From: Acidobacteriaceae bacterium
GTDB lineage: Bacteria > Acidobacteriota > Terriglobia > Terriglobales > Acidobacteriaceae
Direction: 5' to 3'
DNA: 64,000 bases
Assembly: GCA_030041435.1 (NCBI GenBank)
Contig: JASHNW010000106.1
Span: 1-64,000, forward strand
The position numbers were made by a program, and so were the translations under genes. A model generated the notes under the pieces. It was not told where the DNA came from. It made no database searches and worked only from the letters and a program-made list of their open reading frames with translations. Shown in pieces: positions 8,140-16,422 of this stretch. Position 1 is the first letter of the stretch. Each line of letters opens with the position of its first letter.

Positions 8140-8911
8140 GCTCCGGGTTCGCGCGAAGACGCCGCGGTTCGCGCTGGCAGCTATGACGATACCCTCGCGA
8201 ACACTGTCGCCGTGTGGGACAAGATCATCTCCGCCGGAATGCAGATTTCAGTTCCCAAGGCAAAGGTCAACGACGCGTTCCGGGCGAGCCTCATCTACGA
8301 TCTGATCGCAAAGAACAAGATCGGCGACGACTACGTTCAGACCGTCAACGATTTTCACTATCACGCCTTCTGGCTGCGCGAAGCTTCCTTCATCGCCCGC
8401 GTGTATGACGTTACCGGCTATCCCGAATATGCGCGCCACGTGATCGACTTCTTTTCGAAATGGCAACAGCCGGATGGCAACTTCGTCTCCCAGGGGCCAG
8501 TTCGATGGAGTCGGCCAGGTCCTGTGGGCCTATGGGCAGCACTGCGCCATCACGCGCGACAAAGATTTTGCGGACGCAGTCTACCCGTCCGTGGCGCGCG
8601 CGGTGGACTGGATCCATCAGGCGCGCAAGCGCGATCCGCTGCACCTCATGCCTTCCACGAGGAACGGCGACAACGAGGACATCACCGGTCACGTCGCCGG
8701 GCATAATTTCTGGGCCTTCGATGGACTGGACAACGCCGTGGCTCTGGCGAAAGCGACCGGTCATGCCGCCGACGCGGATGCCGATCAGCACGAGTACGAC
8801 GACTTTCATGCCACGCTCATGCAGGTGCTGGAGCGGGTCACCAGTAAAACCGGAGGCTACACTGTTGAAGACTGCCGGCAACTTCGACAACGGCGCTTCC
8901 ACCGTCGCTGA
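8140..8911 (+). pseudogene. Central part of a six-hairpin glycosidase, frameshifted
   Basis: From GSYDDTLANTVAVWDKIISA the frame runs through VNDAFRASLIYDLIAKNK and FHYHAFWLREASF to QQPDGNFVSQ. An extra G in the GGGG near 8498 then shifts it. The next frame continues GQFDGVGQVLWAYGQHCAIT, RDKDFADAVYPSVARAVDWI and NGDNEDITGHVAGHNFWAFD, ending around TSKTGGYT. The (alpha/alpha)6-like repeats fit an alpha-L-rhamnosidase-like hydrolase. The N-terminus (see 7166-7390) is displaced and the C-terminus is missing. Beyond it, 8912-9178 shows no recognisable gene. Confidence 0.68.
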
Positions 8912-9178
8912 ACTTCTCGGCGGGCGGAGCCATGCCCGGAATCGATCCTCTGCTGACCACCCGACTCCCGCTCCGGCCTGGTGACCTCTCTGTGATCCTT
9001 GGCAAGCCCCAAAAATGCAGCCATCACACCGCATCCTTCACAAAACTTAGTGCCTGTGAGAAATGCGGGTTAGGCCGGCTGGTATTCCGATGGTAATGCC
9101 TCGCCGGCGCCGACGCACCGAGCCCGACGCGCCATTCTGGTATTCTTCATTGGATCGATTGCACCCGGAGGCGCAGCC

Positions 9179-9634
9179 ATGGCGAAGAGCGTCAACAAAG
9201 TCATCCTTGTGGGCAACGTGGGAAAGGACCCGGAAATCAAGTTTGCCGCCAGCGGCAACGCCGTCGCCAGCTTCTCCCTGGCCACCACGGATCGCACCAA
9301 AGACCAGACCGGCAACTGGACCGATCGCACCGAGTGGCACAATCTCGTCGCCTTCCAGCGCACCGCCGAAATCATTCGCGACTACGTGAAAAAGGGCTCC
9401 AAACTCTACGTCGAAGGGCGCATCCAAACCCGCTCCTGGGACGACAAGGAGACCAACCAGAAGCGCTACCGCACCGAAATCATTGTCAACGATCTCGTGC
9501 TCCTCTCTGGCCGTGGCGAAGGCGAGTCAGCCGCATCTTCCCGCTCCAGTTCCTCCTACGACCAGCGTCCGCCGGCCTCCGCCGACGACTTGGTCCAGTC
9601 CACCGAGATCACCGACGACGACATCCCATTTTAG
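9179..9634 (+). CDS. ssb: Single-stranded DNA-binding protein
   Basis: The 151-residue OB-fold protein binds and protects single-stranded DNA in replication, repair and recombination. The N-terminal 105 residues show the SSB fold (KVILVGNVGKDPEIKF, SFSLATTDRTKD, EWHNLVAFQRTAEI, VEGRIQTRSWDD). A short Ser/Pro-rich linker precedes the acidic tip DDDIPF, which recruits partner proteins. GGAGG stands 8 nt before the ATG. It is a single gene; the left neighbour is the scrambled pseudogene cluster. The length is typical. Confidence 0.95.
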   Translation: MAKSVNKVILVGNVGKDPEIKFAASGNAVASFSLATTDRTKDQTGNWTDRTEWHNLVAFQRTAEIIRDYVKKGSKLYVEGRIQTRSWDDKETNQKRYRTEIIVNDLVLLSGRGEGESAASSRSSSSYDQRPPASADDLVQSTEITDDDIPF

Positions 9635-10114
9635 GGTGCCCCTTGGTCTGGAATCGTATACATCCCGAGGTCAGGGGATGATAGCCAGCAGTCGCCGGCC
9701 TGTGGAAAAGTGTGAAACCGCGAAGCGTTTTCCAAGAAAGCGCGGAAAACAGCGTCCTTTGGTATTTTCCGCGTTTCGTCTTTTCCACGGCCGTATTTTC
9801 GCATTTTTCCCGGAGACAATACGACTTCTTCGACGGTCGAAACATGATCGCCCCCCCCGCCATGCCAAATATTAATGCTGGCACCTGCCCGCACATTCTC
9901 GGCGACCTCATAGCTTCGAGCACCTCCAACGTATACCGCGCGCCGCAGGACCGCCAGGTCAGCCTACACGCGTTGCACGATCCGCCCCTAGTACATTTGC
10001 CTCTGAAGATCCGTGACAGCCAAATCGGTGAATCCCGCTTGTTAAACTTCGGTCATCCTCTTGATCGCGCCCAAAGCTTGTGGGACCGCGATTCATGAAA
10101 GCAGGATGGGCTCA
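9635..10114. other. Intergenic region with nested TTTTCC inverted repeats
   Basis: The 480-bp spacer has no credible gene. At 9702-9710 GTGGAAAAG pairs with CTTTTCCAC at 9780-9788. Inside it CGCGGAAAA (9741-9749) pairs with TTTTCCGCG (9765-9773). The GGAAAA/TTTTCC hexamer occurs six times in about 110 bp. Transcribed RNA would fold into a long two-tier hairpin just after ssb; there is no simple T-run, so this is not a classic terminator. The rest, up to the glycosyltransferase, shows nothing recognisable. Confidence 0.5.
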
Positions 10115-10900
10115 ATGTCCCATGCAATTTCGATCGCGCTGATTACGAAGAACGAGGAAGCCAGCCTCCGGCGAACGCTCCTGAGCATGCGCTGGGCCAG
10201 CGAAATCGTGATCGTCGACAACGGATCGACTGACCGCACCGAAGCAATTGCCCGTGAGTTTGGAGCGAAGTTCTACGCCGAGGAGTGGAAGGGCTTCGGT
10301 GCGCAGAAGAATTCCGCCATTGCGAAGTGCTCATGTGACTGGGTCCTGTCCCTCGACGCCGACGAGGAAGTGAGCGCGGAACTGGCCGAGGAGATTCGTG
10401 CGCTGCTGGCCGGATCGCCCGCGCACGACGCGTATTTCATCCCCCGGCGCAATTTCTTCCTAGGCCGCTGGATCCGCCATGGAGGCTATTACCCCGATCC
10501 CAAGCTGCGCCTCTTCCGCCGCGGTGCGGCCCTCTTCGAAGAGCGCGCCGTGCACGAGACCATGCGCTGCGTTGGATCCGCAGGCCGCCTGCGCGGCGAG
10601 CTGCTGCATCACGCCTACCCCACGCTCGACAGCTACATCGACCACATGAACCGCTACAGCGCGCTCGGCGCCGGCCAAGCCGTCGCCAGAGGCAAAACCA
10701 GCTGCGGCCTTCTGCAGTTCTTGTGGAATGTCTGTGTCACGCCGATGGCAACCTTCAAGTACAACTACTTCGTGCGCGGCGGCTTCCTTGACGGCCGCGA
10801 GGGCCTGTTGCTGCACCTCTACCACTCGGCCTACGTAAGCTGGAAGTACGCCAAAGCCTGGAAGCAGGGGGGGTCCGCAGTGCAACCGGAGCGCGGTTAA
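10115..10900 (+). CDS. Family 2 glycosyltransferase (WaaE/KdtX-like)
   Basis: The start at 10115 is chosen because AGCAGGA lies upstream and the GT-A fold begins at once: SIALITKNEEASLRRTLLS, then EIVIVDNGSTDRTEAIA, then WVLSLDADEEVS, where DAD is the metal/nucleotide-sugar motif. The 261-residue protein ends with an amphipathic region (FLWNVCVTPMATFKYNYFVRGGFLDG) seen in LPS-core and beta-1,4-glucosyltransferases such as WaaE/LgtF. It likely transfers a hexose to lipid A-core or another surface glycan at the cytoplasmic face of the inner membrane. Donor and acceptor cannot be told. No glycan cluster surrounds it, and a MITE-like element begins at its stop codon. Confidence 0.8.
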   Translation: MSHAISIALITKNEEASLRRTLLSMRWASEIVIVDNGSTDRTEAIAREFGAKFYAEEWKGFGAQKNSAIAKCSCDWVLSLDADEEVSAELAEEIRALLAGSPAHDAYFIPRRNFFLGRWIRHGGYYPDPKLRLFRRGAALFEERAVHETMRCVGSAGRLRGELLHHAYPTLDSYIDHMNRYSALGAGQAVARGKTSCGLLQFLWNVCVTPMATFKYNYFVRGGFLDGREGLLLHLYHSAYVSWKYAKAWKQGGSAVQPERG

Positions 10901-11022
10901 ATCGCAATTCCTGAGTTGGTGTATCCCGAGGCCGCTGCACTCAAGTCGACGTGACCCTCAGGGAACGGCGACCTTGCACTGAATCCGACAGGCCACAGGA
11001 ACTCAGGAATTGCCGTAAATCG
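10898..11022. repeat. MITE-like element: 13/14-bp inverted repeats with flanking 7-bp direct repeats
   Basis: GCAATTCCTGAGTT at 10904-10917 is matched by its perfect reverse complement AACTCAGGAATTGC at 11000-11013, with 82 bp between. The heptamer TAAATCG occurs immediately outside on both sides (10898-10904 and 11016-11022), like a target-site duplication, though the right copy is two bases off. The left copy includes the stop codon of the glycosyltransferase. No coding capacity is present. It may be a miniature transposable element or simply a stable hairpin. Confidence 0.5.
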
Positions 11023-11084
11023 CCGGGTCTTGCGCTCTGCGCACCCGCTTGCCTATCCTGAGTCGTCGCAGGGACGGCAGGATT

Positions 11085-12869
11085 ATGCCACGACCACCAA
11101 CGGATGCTCGCGATGCGCTCCACTCCGACCTGACCGCCGGTCGCCGCCCCTCCGCGGCCGAGCTGCGCTGGGCCGACGAGACGCTCGCCCCCGCCCTCGC
11201 CAAATCCCCCGAGCAGTCCATCGGCGCGCCAACCGGCGTCAATCGCGACGAGGCCGGCAACGCCCGTTTCACAACCGTATCCGGAGCGCCGGTCCCCCGC
11301 CTCTGCACCGAAGCCGATCTCCCCGAAGACTGGGCAATCAGCCACGCCGCGCATCTCGGCCTGCCCGGCCAGCCGCCTTACACGCGGGGCATCCACCCCA
11401 CAGGCTACCGCGGCCGGCTCTGGACCATGCGCCAGTTCTCCGGCTTTGCCTCGCCGGAAGAGACGAATCTCCGTTACAAATACCTGCTCCAAGGCGGCGC
11501 CCACGGCCTCTCCGTCGCCTTCGATCTCCCCACGCTCATGGGCTGCGACTCCGACGATCCCCACAGCGAGGGCGAGGTCGGCAAATGCGGCGTGGCCATC
11601 GACTTCATCGACGACATGGAGGCCCTCTTTGCGGGCATCGCGCTCGACCGCACCACTGTCTCCATGACCATCAATTCCCCCGCCAGCGTGTTATGGGCCA
11701 TGTACCTGGTGGTCGCCGAGCGCCAGGGCGTGGACTGGAAGCACCTCTCCGGCACTCTCCAGAACGACATCCTCAAAGAGTACATCGCCCAGAAGGAATA
11801 CCTCTATCCGCCTGCGCCTTCCATGCGCCTGGTCGTAGATACGCTCGAGTTTGGCGCTCGCCTTACGCCGAAGTTCAATCCTATTTCCATCTCCGGCTAT
11901 CACATTCGCGAGGCCGGATCGACGGCCCTGCAGGAGCTCGCCTTTACCCTCTACGACGGCGTCGAGTACGTTGAGTGGGCGCTCCGCCGCGGCCTCGCCA
12001 TCGACGATTTCGCGCCGCGCCTCAGCTTCTTCTTCAACGCGCACAACGAATTCTTCGAGGAAATCGCCAAGTACCGCGCGGCCCGCAAGATCTGGTATCG
12101 CCTCATGACCGAGCGCTTCGGCGCGAAGCACCCGCGCTCGCAGTGGATGCGCTTTCACACGCAAACCGCCGGCGTCTCCCTCACCGCCCAGCAGCCCCTG
12201 AACAACATCGCCCGCGTCGCCCTGCAGGCCCTCGCTGCCGTGCTGGGCGGCACACAATCCCTCCATACCGACGCCTTCGACGAGGCCCTGGCTCTACCCA
12301 ATGAGGATGCTGCCCGCATCGCCCTGCGCACCCAGCAGCTTCTGGCGTATGAATCAGGCGTGGCCGACGTCATCGACCCCCTCGGCGGCTCCTGGTTTGT
12401 CGAGAAATCCACGCTCGACATGGAACAGGGAGCCTTCCGCTATTTCGAAAAACTCGACGCGCTCGGTGGCATGGTCCGCGCCATCGAGGCCGGCTATCCC
12501 CAGAAGGAGATCGCCGAGGCAAGTTACGTCTGGCAGCGCGCGGTCGAGGCGGAAGAGAAGATCATCGTTGGCGTCAACCGCTACGCCATCGAGGAGCCCG
12601 CACCACAGACCCTCTACATCGACGAGAGCGTCCGCGAAGCGCGGGCTCGCAAATTAAAAAAGCTGCGCGCGGAGCGCTCCGGCGAAGCGGTGCAGCGCGC
12701 CCTCGACGATTTGCGTCGCGCGGCCTCGGCCCAGCCTCGGCCTCAGCCGGGCCAGGTCGCATCCGCCAACACCATGCCCTTCATCCTTGAATGCGTCCGC
12801 GCCTGCGCAACGCTCGGTGAGATTTGTGCCGCTTTGCGGGATGTGTTTGGCGGATGGGAAGAGGCATAA
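11085..12869 (+). CDS. Acyl-CoA mutase large subunit, isobutyryl-CoA mutase-like
   Basis: The 594-residue protein is the substrate-binding TIM-barrel subunit of a B12-dependent acyl-CoA mutase: [70 protein letters not shown]. It lacks the C-terminal cobalamin-binding domain, so a separate small subunit is needed; none is adjacent. Aligned by eye to methylmalonyl-CoA mutase, the substrate-carboxylate residues Tyr89 and Arg207 are Phe118 and Gln236 here. That is the F/Q pair known for isobutyryl-CoA mutase. It therefore probably interconverts isobutyryl- and n-butyryl-CoA (or a similar acyl-CoA), not methylmalonyl-CoA. The ATG at 11085 has an AGGA-like site just upstream. Confidence 0.78.
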   Translation: MPRPPTDARDALHSDLTAGRRPSAAELRWADETLAPALAKSPEQSIGAPTGVNRDEAGNARFTTVSGAPVPRLCTEADLPEDWAISHAAHLGLPGQPPYTRGIHPTGYRGRLWTMRQFSGFASPEETNLRYKYLLQGGAHGLSVAFDLPTLMGCDSDDPHSEGEVGKCGVAIDFIDDMEALFAGIALDRTTVSMTINSPASVLWAMYLVVAERQGVDWKHLSGTLQNDILKEYIAQKEYLYPPAPSMRLVVDTLEFGARLTPKFNPISISGYHIREAGSTALQELAFTLYDGVEYVEWALRRGLAIDDFAPRLSFFFNAHNEFFEEIAKYRAARKIWYRLMTERFGAKHPRSQWMRFHTQTAGVSLTAQQPLNNIARVALQALAAVLGGTQSLHTDAFDEALALPNEDAARIALRTQQLLAYESGVADVIDPLGGSWFVEKSTLDMEQGAFRYFEKLDALGGMVRAIEAGYPQKEIAEASYVWQRAVEAEEKIIVGVNRYAIEEPAPQTLYIDESVREARARKLKKLRAERSGEAVQRALDDLRRAASAQPRPQPGQVASANTMPFILECVRACATLGEICAALRDVFGGWEEA

Positions 12870-12933
12870 CGACCGGAATCTGATATCGTTCGGTTAACAA
12901 ACTTAGGACCCGAACCAGGGCCTTTGGAATGCT

Positions 12934-14052
12934 ATGACCCAGGTAAAGCCGGAACTCGCGGCCGAAAAGCGGCCAGTCAATCTCAAGCAGCTCGCCGAGT
13001 ATCTCCATCTCTCGCAAACAACCGTTTCCCTGGTCCTGAATAATTCACCCTCAGGCCGGTCGATCCCGCAGCACACGCGCGAACGGGTCTTCGAGGCGGC
13101 GCGGCGCTTTCAGTACAGGCCCAACTATTTCGCCCGCTCGCTGCGTAATAGCCGCAGCATGTCCGTTGGCGTCATTGTGCCCGACGTGAGCGACGGGTAT
13201 TTCCCCGTGGTGATGAACGCCATCGAAGAGCATCTGCTTAAATCCCACTATTTTTACGTCTCCGCCAGCCACTACCGCCGTCCCGATCTGGTGGAGGAAT
13301 ACTCGCGGCGTCTTATGGAGCGCGCCGTCGACGGCTTGTTGCTTCTCGATACGCCCGCGCAGATTCACGTACCCGTGCCCGCCGTCGCCATCTCGTCCCA
13401 CAACCCTGCCCCCGGCGTCGTCAACATTGTGCTCGATCACGATCTCGCCGCCCGCCTGGCGCTGCAGCATCTGCGTGGGCTGGGCCACGAGCGCATCGCC
13501 CTCATGCAGGGTGCGCCCGGAATCACCGACGCGAAATATCGATGGATCAGCATCATGAACGTGGCGGAAGAAATGGGCATCCCCATTGAGCCCGGGCTGT
13601 GCATGCACATTGCGGAAGCGACCCAGTCGCCGGAGGCCGGCTATCGGCTCATGCGCGACCTGCTCCAGCTGCGGCGCGACTTCACCGCCATCTTCTGTTT
13701 CAACGACATATCCGCCCTCGGCGCCGTGCGCGCCATCTGCGATGCAGGACTGCGCGTGCCCCAGGACATTTCCGTCGTGGGCTTCGACGACATCATCACC
13801 GCGGCCTTCAGCAAGCCAAGCCTCACCACCGTCCAGCAACCCCTCCGCAAGATGGGCCTGACCGCCGCCCAGGTGCTGCTCGAACGCATTGCCGATCCCG
13901 AAAAGGAATGGCCCGCGGAAATCGTCATGGAGCCCGAACTGATCGTGCGCGAATCCACCGGTCCCGCGCCCGAGAAATCCAGACGCACTGAAGCCCGCGG
14001 GAGCCTGTCGCTGGCCAGCCCGCTGGGCGAGTTGCACAAACGTGCCGGCTAG
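12934..14052 (+). CDS. LacI-family transcriptional regulator
   Basis: The 372-residue protein has an N-terminal helix-turn-helix (NLKQLAEYLHLSQTTVSLVLNN, residues about 16-38) with the hinge-helix region RPNYFARSLR. A periplasmic-binding-protein-like effector domain follows (VGVIVPDVSDGYFPVV, VSVVGFDDIITAAFSKPSLT-type end). It should bind a palindromic operator as a dimer and respond to a sugar or related ligand. The C-terminal 35 residues after IVRES are extra and Arg/Ser-rich. Its target genes are not evident: neighbours are an acyl-CoA mutase upstream and coaD downstream. The spacer in front (12870-12933) may hold an autoregulatory site, but no clear palindrome was found. Confidence 0.85.
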   Translation: MTQVKPELAAEKRPVNLKQLAEYLHLSQTTVSLVLNNSPSGRSIPQHTRERVFEAARRFQYRPNYFARSLRNSRSMSVGVIVPDVSDGYFPVVMNAIEEHLLKSHYFYVSASHYRRPDLVEEYSRRLMERAVDGLLLLDTPAQIHVPVPAVAISSHNPAPGVVNIVLDHDLAARLALQHLRGLGHERIALMQGAPGITDAKYRWISIMNVAEEMGIPIEPGLCMHIAEATQSPEAGYRLMRDLLQLRRDFTAIFCFNDISALGAVRAICDAGLRVPQDISVVGFDDIITAAFSKPSLTTVQQPLRKMGLTAAQVLLERIADPEKEWPAEIVMEPELIVRESTGPAPEKSRRTEARGSLSLASPLGELHKRAG

Positions 14053-14155
14053 GATCTGGTCTGACCCGATCTTCGGTCGTACTGCCTTCCACGCCAATCG
14101 TGTGAACAGGCCCTGTGTGAGCCAGTCTTACCCAGGCCCAACGGGGGAAAACAGA

Positions 14156-14161
14156 TAGAAT
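14156..14161 (+). promoter_or_regulatory. Possible -10 box of coaD
   Basis: TAGAAT ends nine bases before the GTG start of coaD, so transcription would begin within about three bases of the start codon, giving a leaderless message. No good -35 or Shine-Dalgarno sequence is visible. Confidence 0.3.
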
Positions 14162-14170
14162 GCAACTGGC

Positions 14171-14656
14171 GTGAATACCGTCAAGGCAATTTATCCCGGC
14201 AGCTTCGATCCGCTCACCAACGGCCACCTCGACCTCATTGCCCGCGCGGCAAAAATCTTCGACCATCTGGTCGTCGCCATCCTGCGCAACGCCTCCAAGT
14301 ACCCCCTCTTTTCGGTCGAGGAGCGTGTCGCCATGCTCTCGGAGGGCATCGCGGAATTCAACAACGTTTCCGTGTCGACCTTCGACGGCCTTCTGGTCGA
14401 TTTTGCCCGCGAGCAGCGAGCCCAGGCTGTAGTGCGCGGCATCCGCGCCATCAGCGACTACGAATACGAATTTCAGATGGCCCTGATGAACCGCCGCCTC
14501 TCGCCGGACCTTGAGACCATCTTCCTCATGCCCGACGCGAAGTACTCCTTCGTCAGTTCGCGCCTGGTCAAGGACGTCTTCCGCCTCGGCGGCTCCATCG
14601 ACGGCCTCGTGCCGAAATTCGTGGTCGAGCGATTAAAGGATAAGTCCCCAGGTTAG
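14171..14656 (+). CDS. coaD: Phosphopantetheine adenylyltransferase
   Basis: The 161-residue protein catalyses the fourth step of coenzyme A synthesis, ATP plus 4'-phosphopantetheine to dephospho-CoA. The nucleotidyltransferase signature GSFDPLTNGHLDLI (T/HxGH motif) is at residues 10-23. VVRGIRAISDYEYEFQMALMN is at about 88-108, and the ISSTxxK-like loop reads SFVSSRLVKDVF. The length is normal. The start is GTG with no clear ribosome-binding site, possibly leaderless. It stands alone between the LacI regulator and an RNB ribonuclease. Confidence 0.93.
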   Translation: MNTVKAIYPGSFDPLTNGHLDLIARAAKIFDHLVVAILRNASKYPLFSVEERVAMLSEGIAEFNNVSVSTFDGLLVDFAREQRAQAVVRGIRAISDYEYEFQMALMNRRLSPDLETIFLMPDAKYSFVSSRLVKDVFRLGGSIDGLVPKFVVERLKDKSPG

Positions 14657-14838
14657 CGAAGCCGCACCTGACTCTCAGCTTGCGCAGCGGCATCTGCTGC
14701 CTCTGGATCGCCAGGGCACGCGCCACATTGCACAGTTTCGCACTTTCTTTCGCTGGCGTGTGCCGCGACTCGCCGCTCGCCCCGGAGCGTGATAGCCTTG
14801 GCCTTCCCCCGATCCCAGGGATAGATGGAAGGAGTTGG

Positions 14839-16338
14839 ATGAGTCATCAGCTGCACTTCGATCTGGCCACCGCTGCCCGCCGCTCCATGATCACGCACGG
14901 ATTCGAACCGGATTATCCTCCCGCCATCAAACAACAGCTCGATCAGTTGCGCCAGCACCCTCCTACCCCCGCCGCCGCAGCGCGCGATCTGCGCAGCCTC
15001 CTTTGGTCCTCGATCGACAACGACACCTCGCGCGACCTCGACCAGATCGAGTACGCCGAAGCGCTGCCGGATGGCAGTCATCGCGTGCTCATCGGCATCG
15101 CCGACGTCGACGCGTCTGTCCCCAGGGGCTCGCCCATCGACCAGCACGCCCTACGCGAGACGACCACCGTCTACACCGGCGTCGAAATCTTCTCCATGCT
15201 GCCCGAGGAGCTTTCAACGGGAACCACCTCGCTGCTCGAAGCCCAGGAACGCGCGGCCATAGTCATCGAATTCACCGTCGATCCCCAGGCGAAGATCGTG
15301 GCCAGCGACATTTATCCCGCCCGTGTAGTCAACAAGGCGCAGCTCGCTTACCCATCGGTGGGCGCATGGCTCGCCGGTCAGGGCGAAGCCCCGCCCAACG
15401 TCGCAGTCTCAGCCCAACTCCAGCAGCAACTCCGCATGCAGGACCAAATCGCTCAGCTCCTGCGCAGGGAACGATCCAGCCACGGCGCGCTCAATCTCGA
15501 GACCATTGAGACGCACCCCGTCCGCCTCCGCGACGGCGAAATCGATATCGAAGCAGAAGTGAAAAACAACGCGACCCAGCTCATCGAGGACTTCATGATC
15601 GGGGCGAACGGTGTAGTAGCCCGCACCCTCGAAGCGAAGCGCCTCTCCTCCATCCGCCGTGTCGTCAAGACGCCAAAGCGCTGGGACCGCATCGTGGAGC
15701 TGGCTCGCCAAATGGGGACACAGTTGCCCGCGGCTCCTGATCCGAAGCCCTTGCATGATTTTCTCTGCGTACAGCAGGCGAAAGACCCGGATCACTTTCC
15801 GGATCTTTCCCTGGCGATCATCAAGCTCCTCGGTCCGGGGGAATACGTTCTCGAAAAGCCCGGCCAGCTGTCGCCCGTGGCCTCGGGCGCACCTGCGCGC
15901 TGGGGTGGATCCGAGGGCCACTTCGGCCTGGCCGTACAGGACTACACCCACTCCACCGCGCCCAATCGCCGCTACGCCGACCTGGTCACGCAACGGCTTT
16001 TGAAAGTGATGATCGCAGGCAAGCCGTCGCCCTATTCCGACGAAGAGCTCTCGACCATCGCGGCGCAATGCACGCGCATGGAAGACGCCGAGCGCAAAGT
16101 ATCCCGCGAAATGGAGAAGCGCATCGCCGCCGTCGCCATGAGCGGCCGCATCGGCCAGGCCTTCGACGCCATCGTCACCGGCGTCAACGAGCACGGATCC
16201 TTCGTCCGCACCCTCAAGCCGCATGTGGATGGCATGCTGGTGCGCGGCCAGCAGGGCCTCGACGTGGGCGACCGCGTGCACGTCACCCTGGTGCGCACCG
16301 ACCCCGCCCAGGGCTACATCGACTTCGCCCGCGCGTGA
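14839..16338 (+). CDS. RNB-domain 3'-5' exoribonuclease (RNase II/R family)
   Basis: The 499-residue protein starts at ATG 14839 after AAGGAG. It has an RNB catalytic domain with SSIDNDTSRDLDQIEYAEAL (acidic metal-binding cluster) near residue 58. The substrate-channel motif HSTAPNRRYADLVTQRLL is near 375. A C-terminal S1 RNA-binding domain follows (FDAIVTGVNEHGSFVR to GDRVHVTLVRTDPAQGYIDF). It lacks the long N-terminal cold-shock domains of E. coli RNase R or II, so it is a compact member. It should degrade single-stranded RNA processively in the cytoplasm. Confidence 0.85.
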   Translation: MSHQLHFDLATAARRSMITHGFEPDYPPAIKQQLDQLRQHPPTPAAAARDLRSLLWSSIDNDTSRDLDQIEYAEALPDGSHRVLIGIADVDASVPRGSPIDQHALRETTTVYTGVEIFSMLPEELSTGTTSLLEAQERAAIVIEFTVDPQAKIVASDIYPARVVNKAQLAYPSVGAWLAGQGEAPPNVAVSAQLQQQLRMQDQIAQLLRRERSSHGALNLETIETHPVRLRDGEIDIEAEVKNNATQLIEDFMIGANGVVARTLEAKRLSSIRRVVKTPKRWDRIVELARQMGTQLPAAPDPKPLHDFLCVQQAKDPDHFPDLSLAIIKLLGPGEYVLEKPGQLSPVASGAPARWGGSEGHFGLAVQDYTHSTAPNRRYADLVTQRLLKVMIAGKPSPYSDEELSTIAAQCTRMEDAERKVSREMEKRIAAVAMSGRIGQAFDAIVTGVNEHGSFVRTLKPHVDGMLVRGQQGLDVGDRVHVTLVRTDPAQGYIDFARA

Positions 16339-16422
16339 ACCTCTGCACCGTGACAGTTCAGAATCTGCCCGCTCCCCCAGGTGCGCGAGCATTCTGCTTC
16401 TTATAGCGTAGGAAGCAGCGAT

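Noticed and set aside
9712-10098. Plus-strand 128-codon frame in the spacer after ssb
   Set aside because: It translates the nested inverted repeats and poly-C tract; no protein-like pattern.
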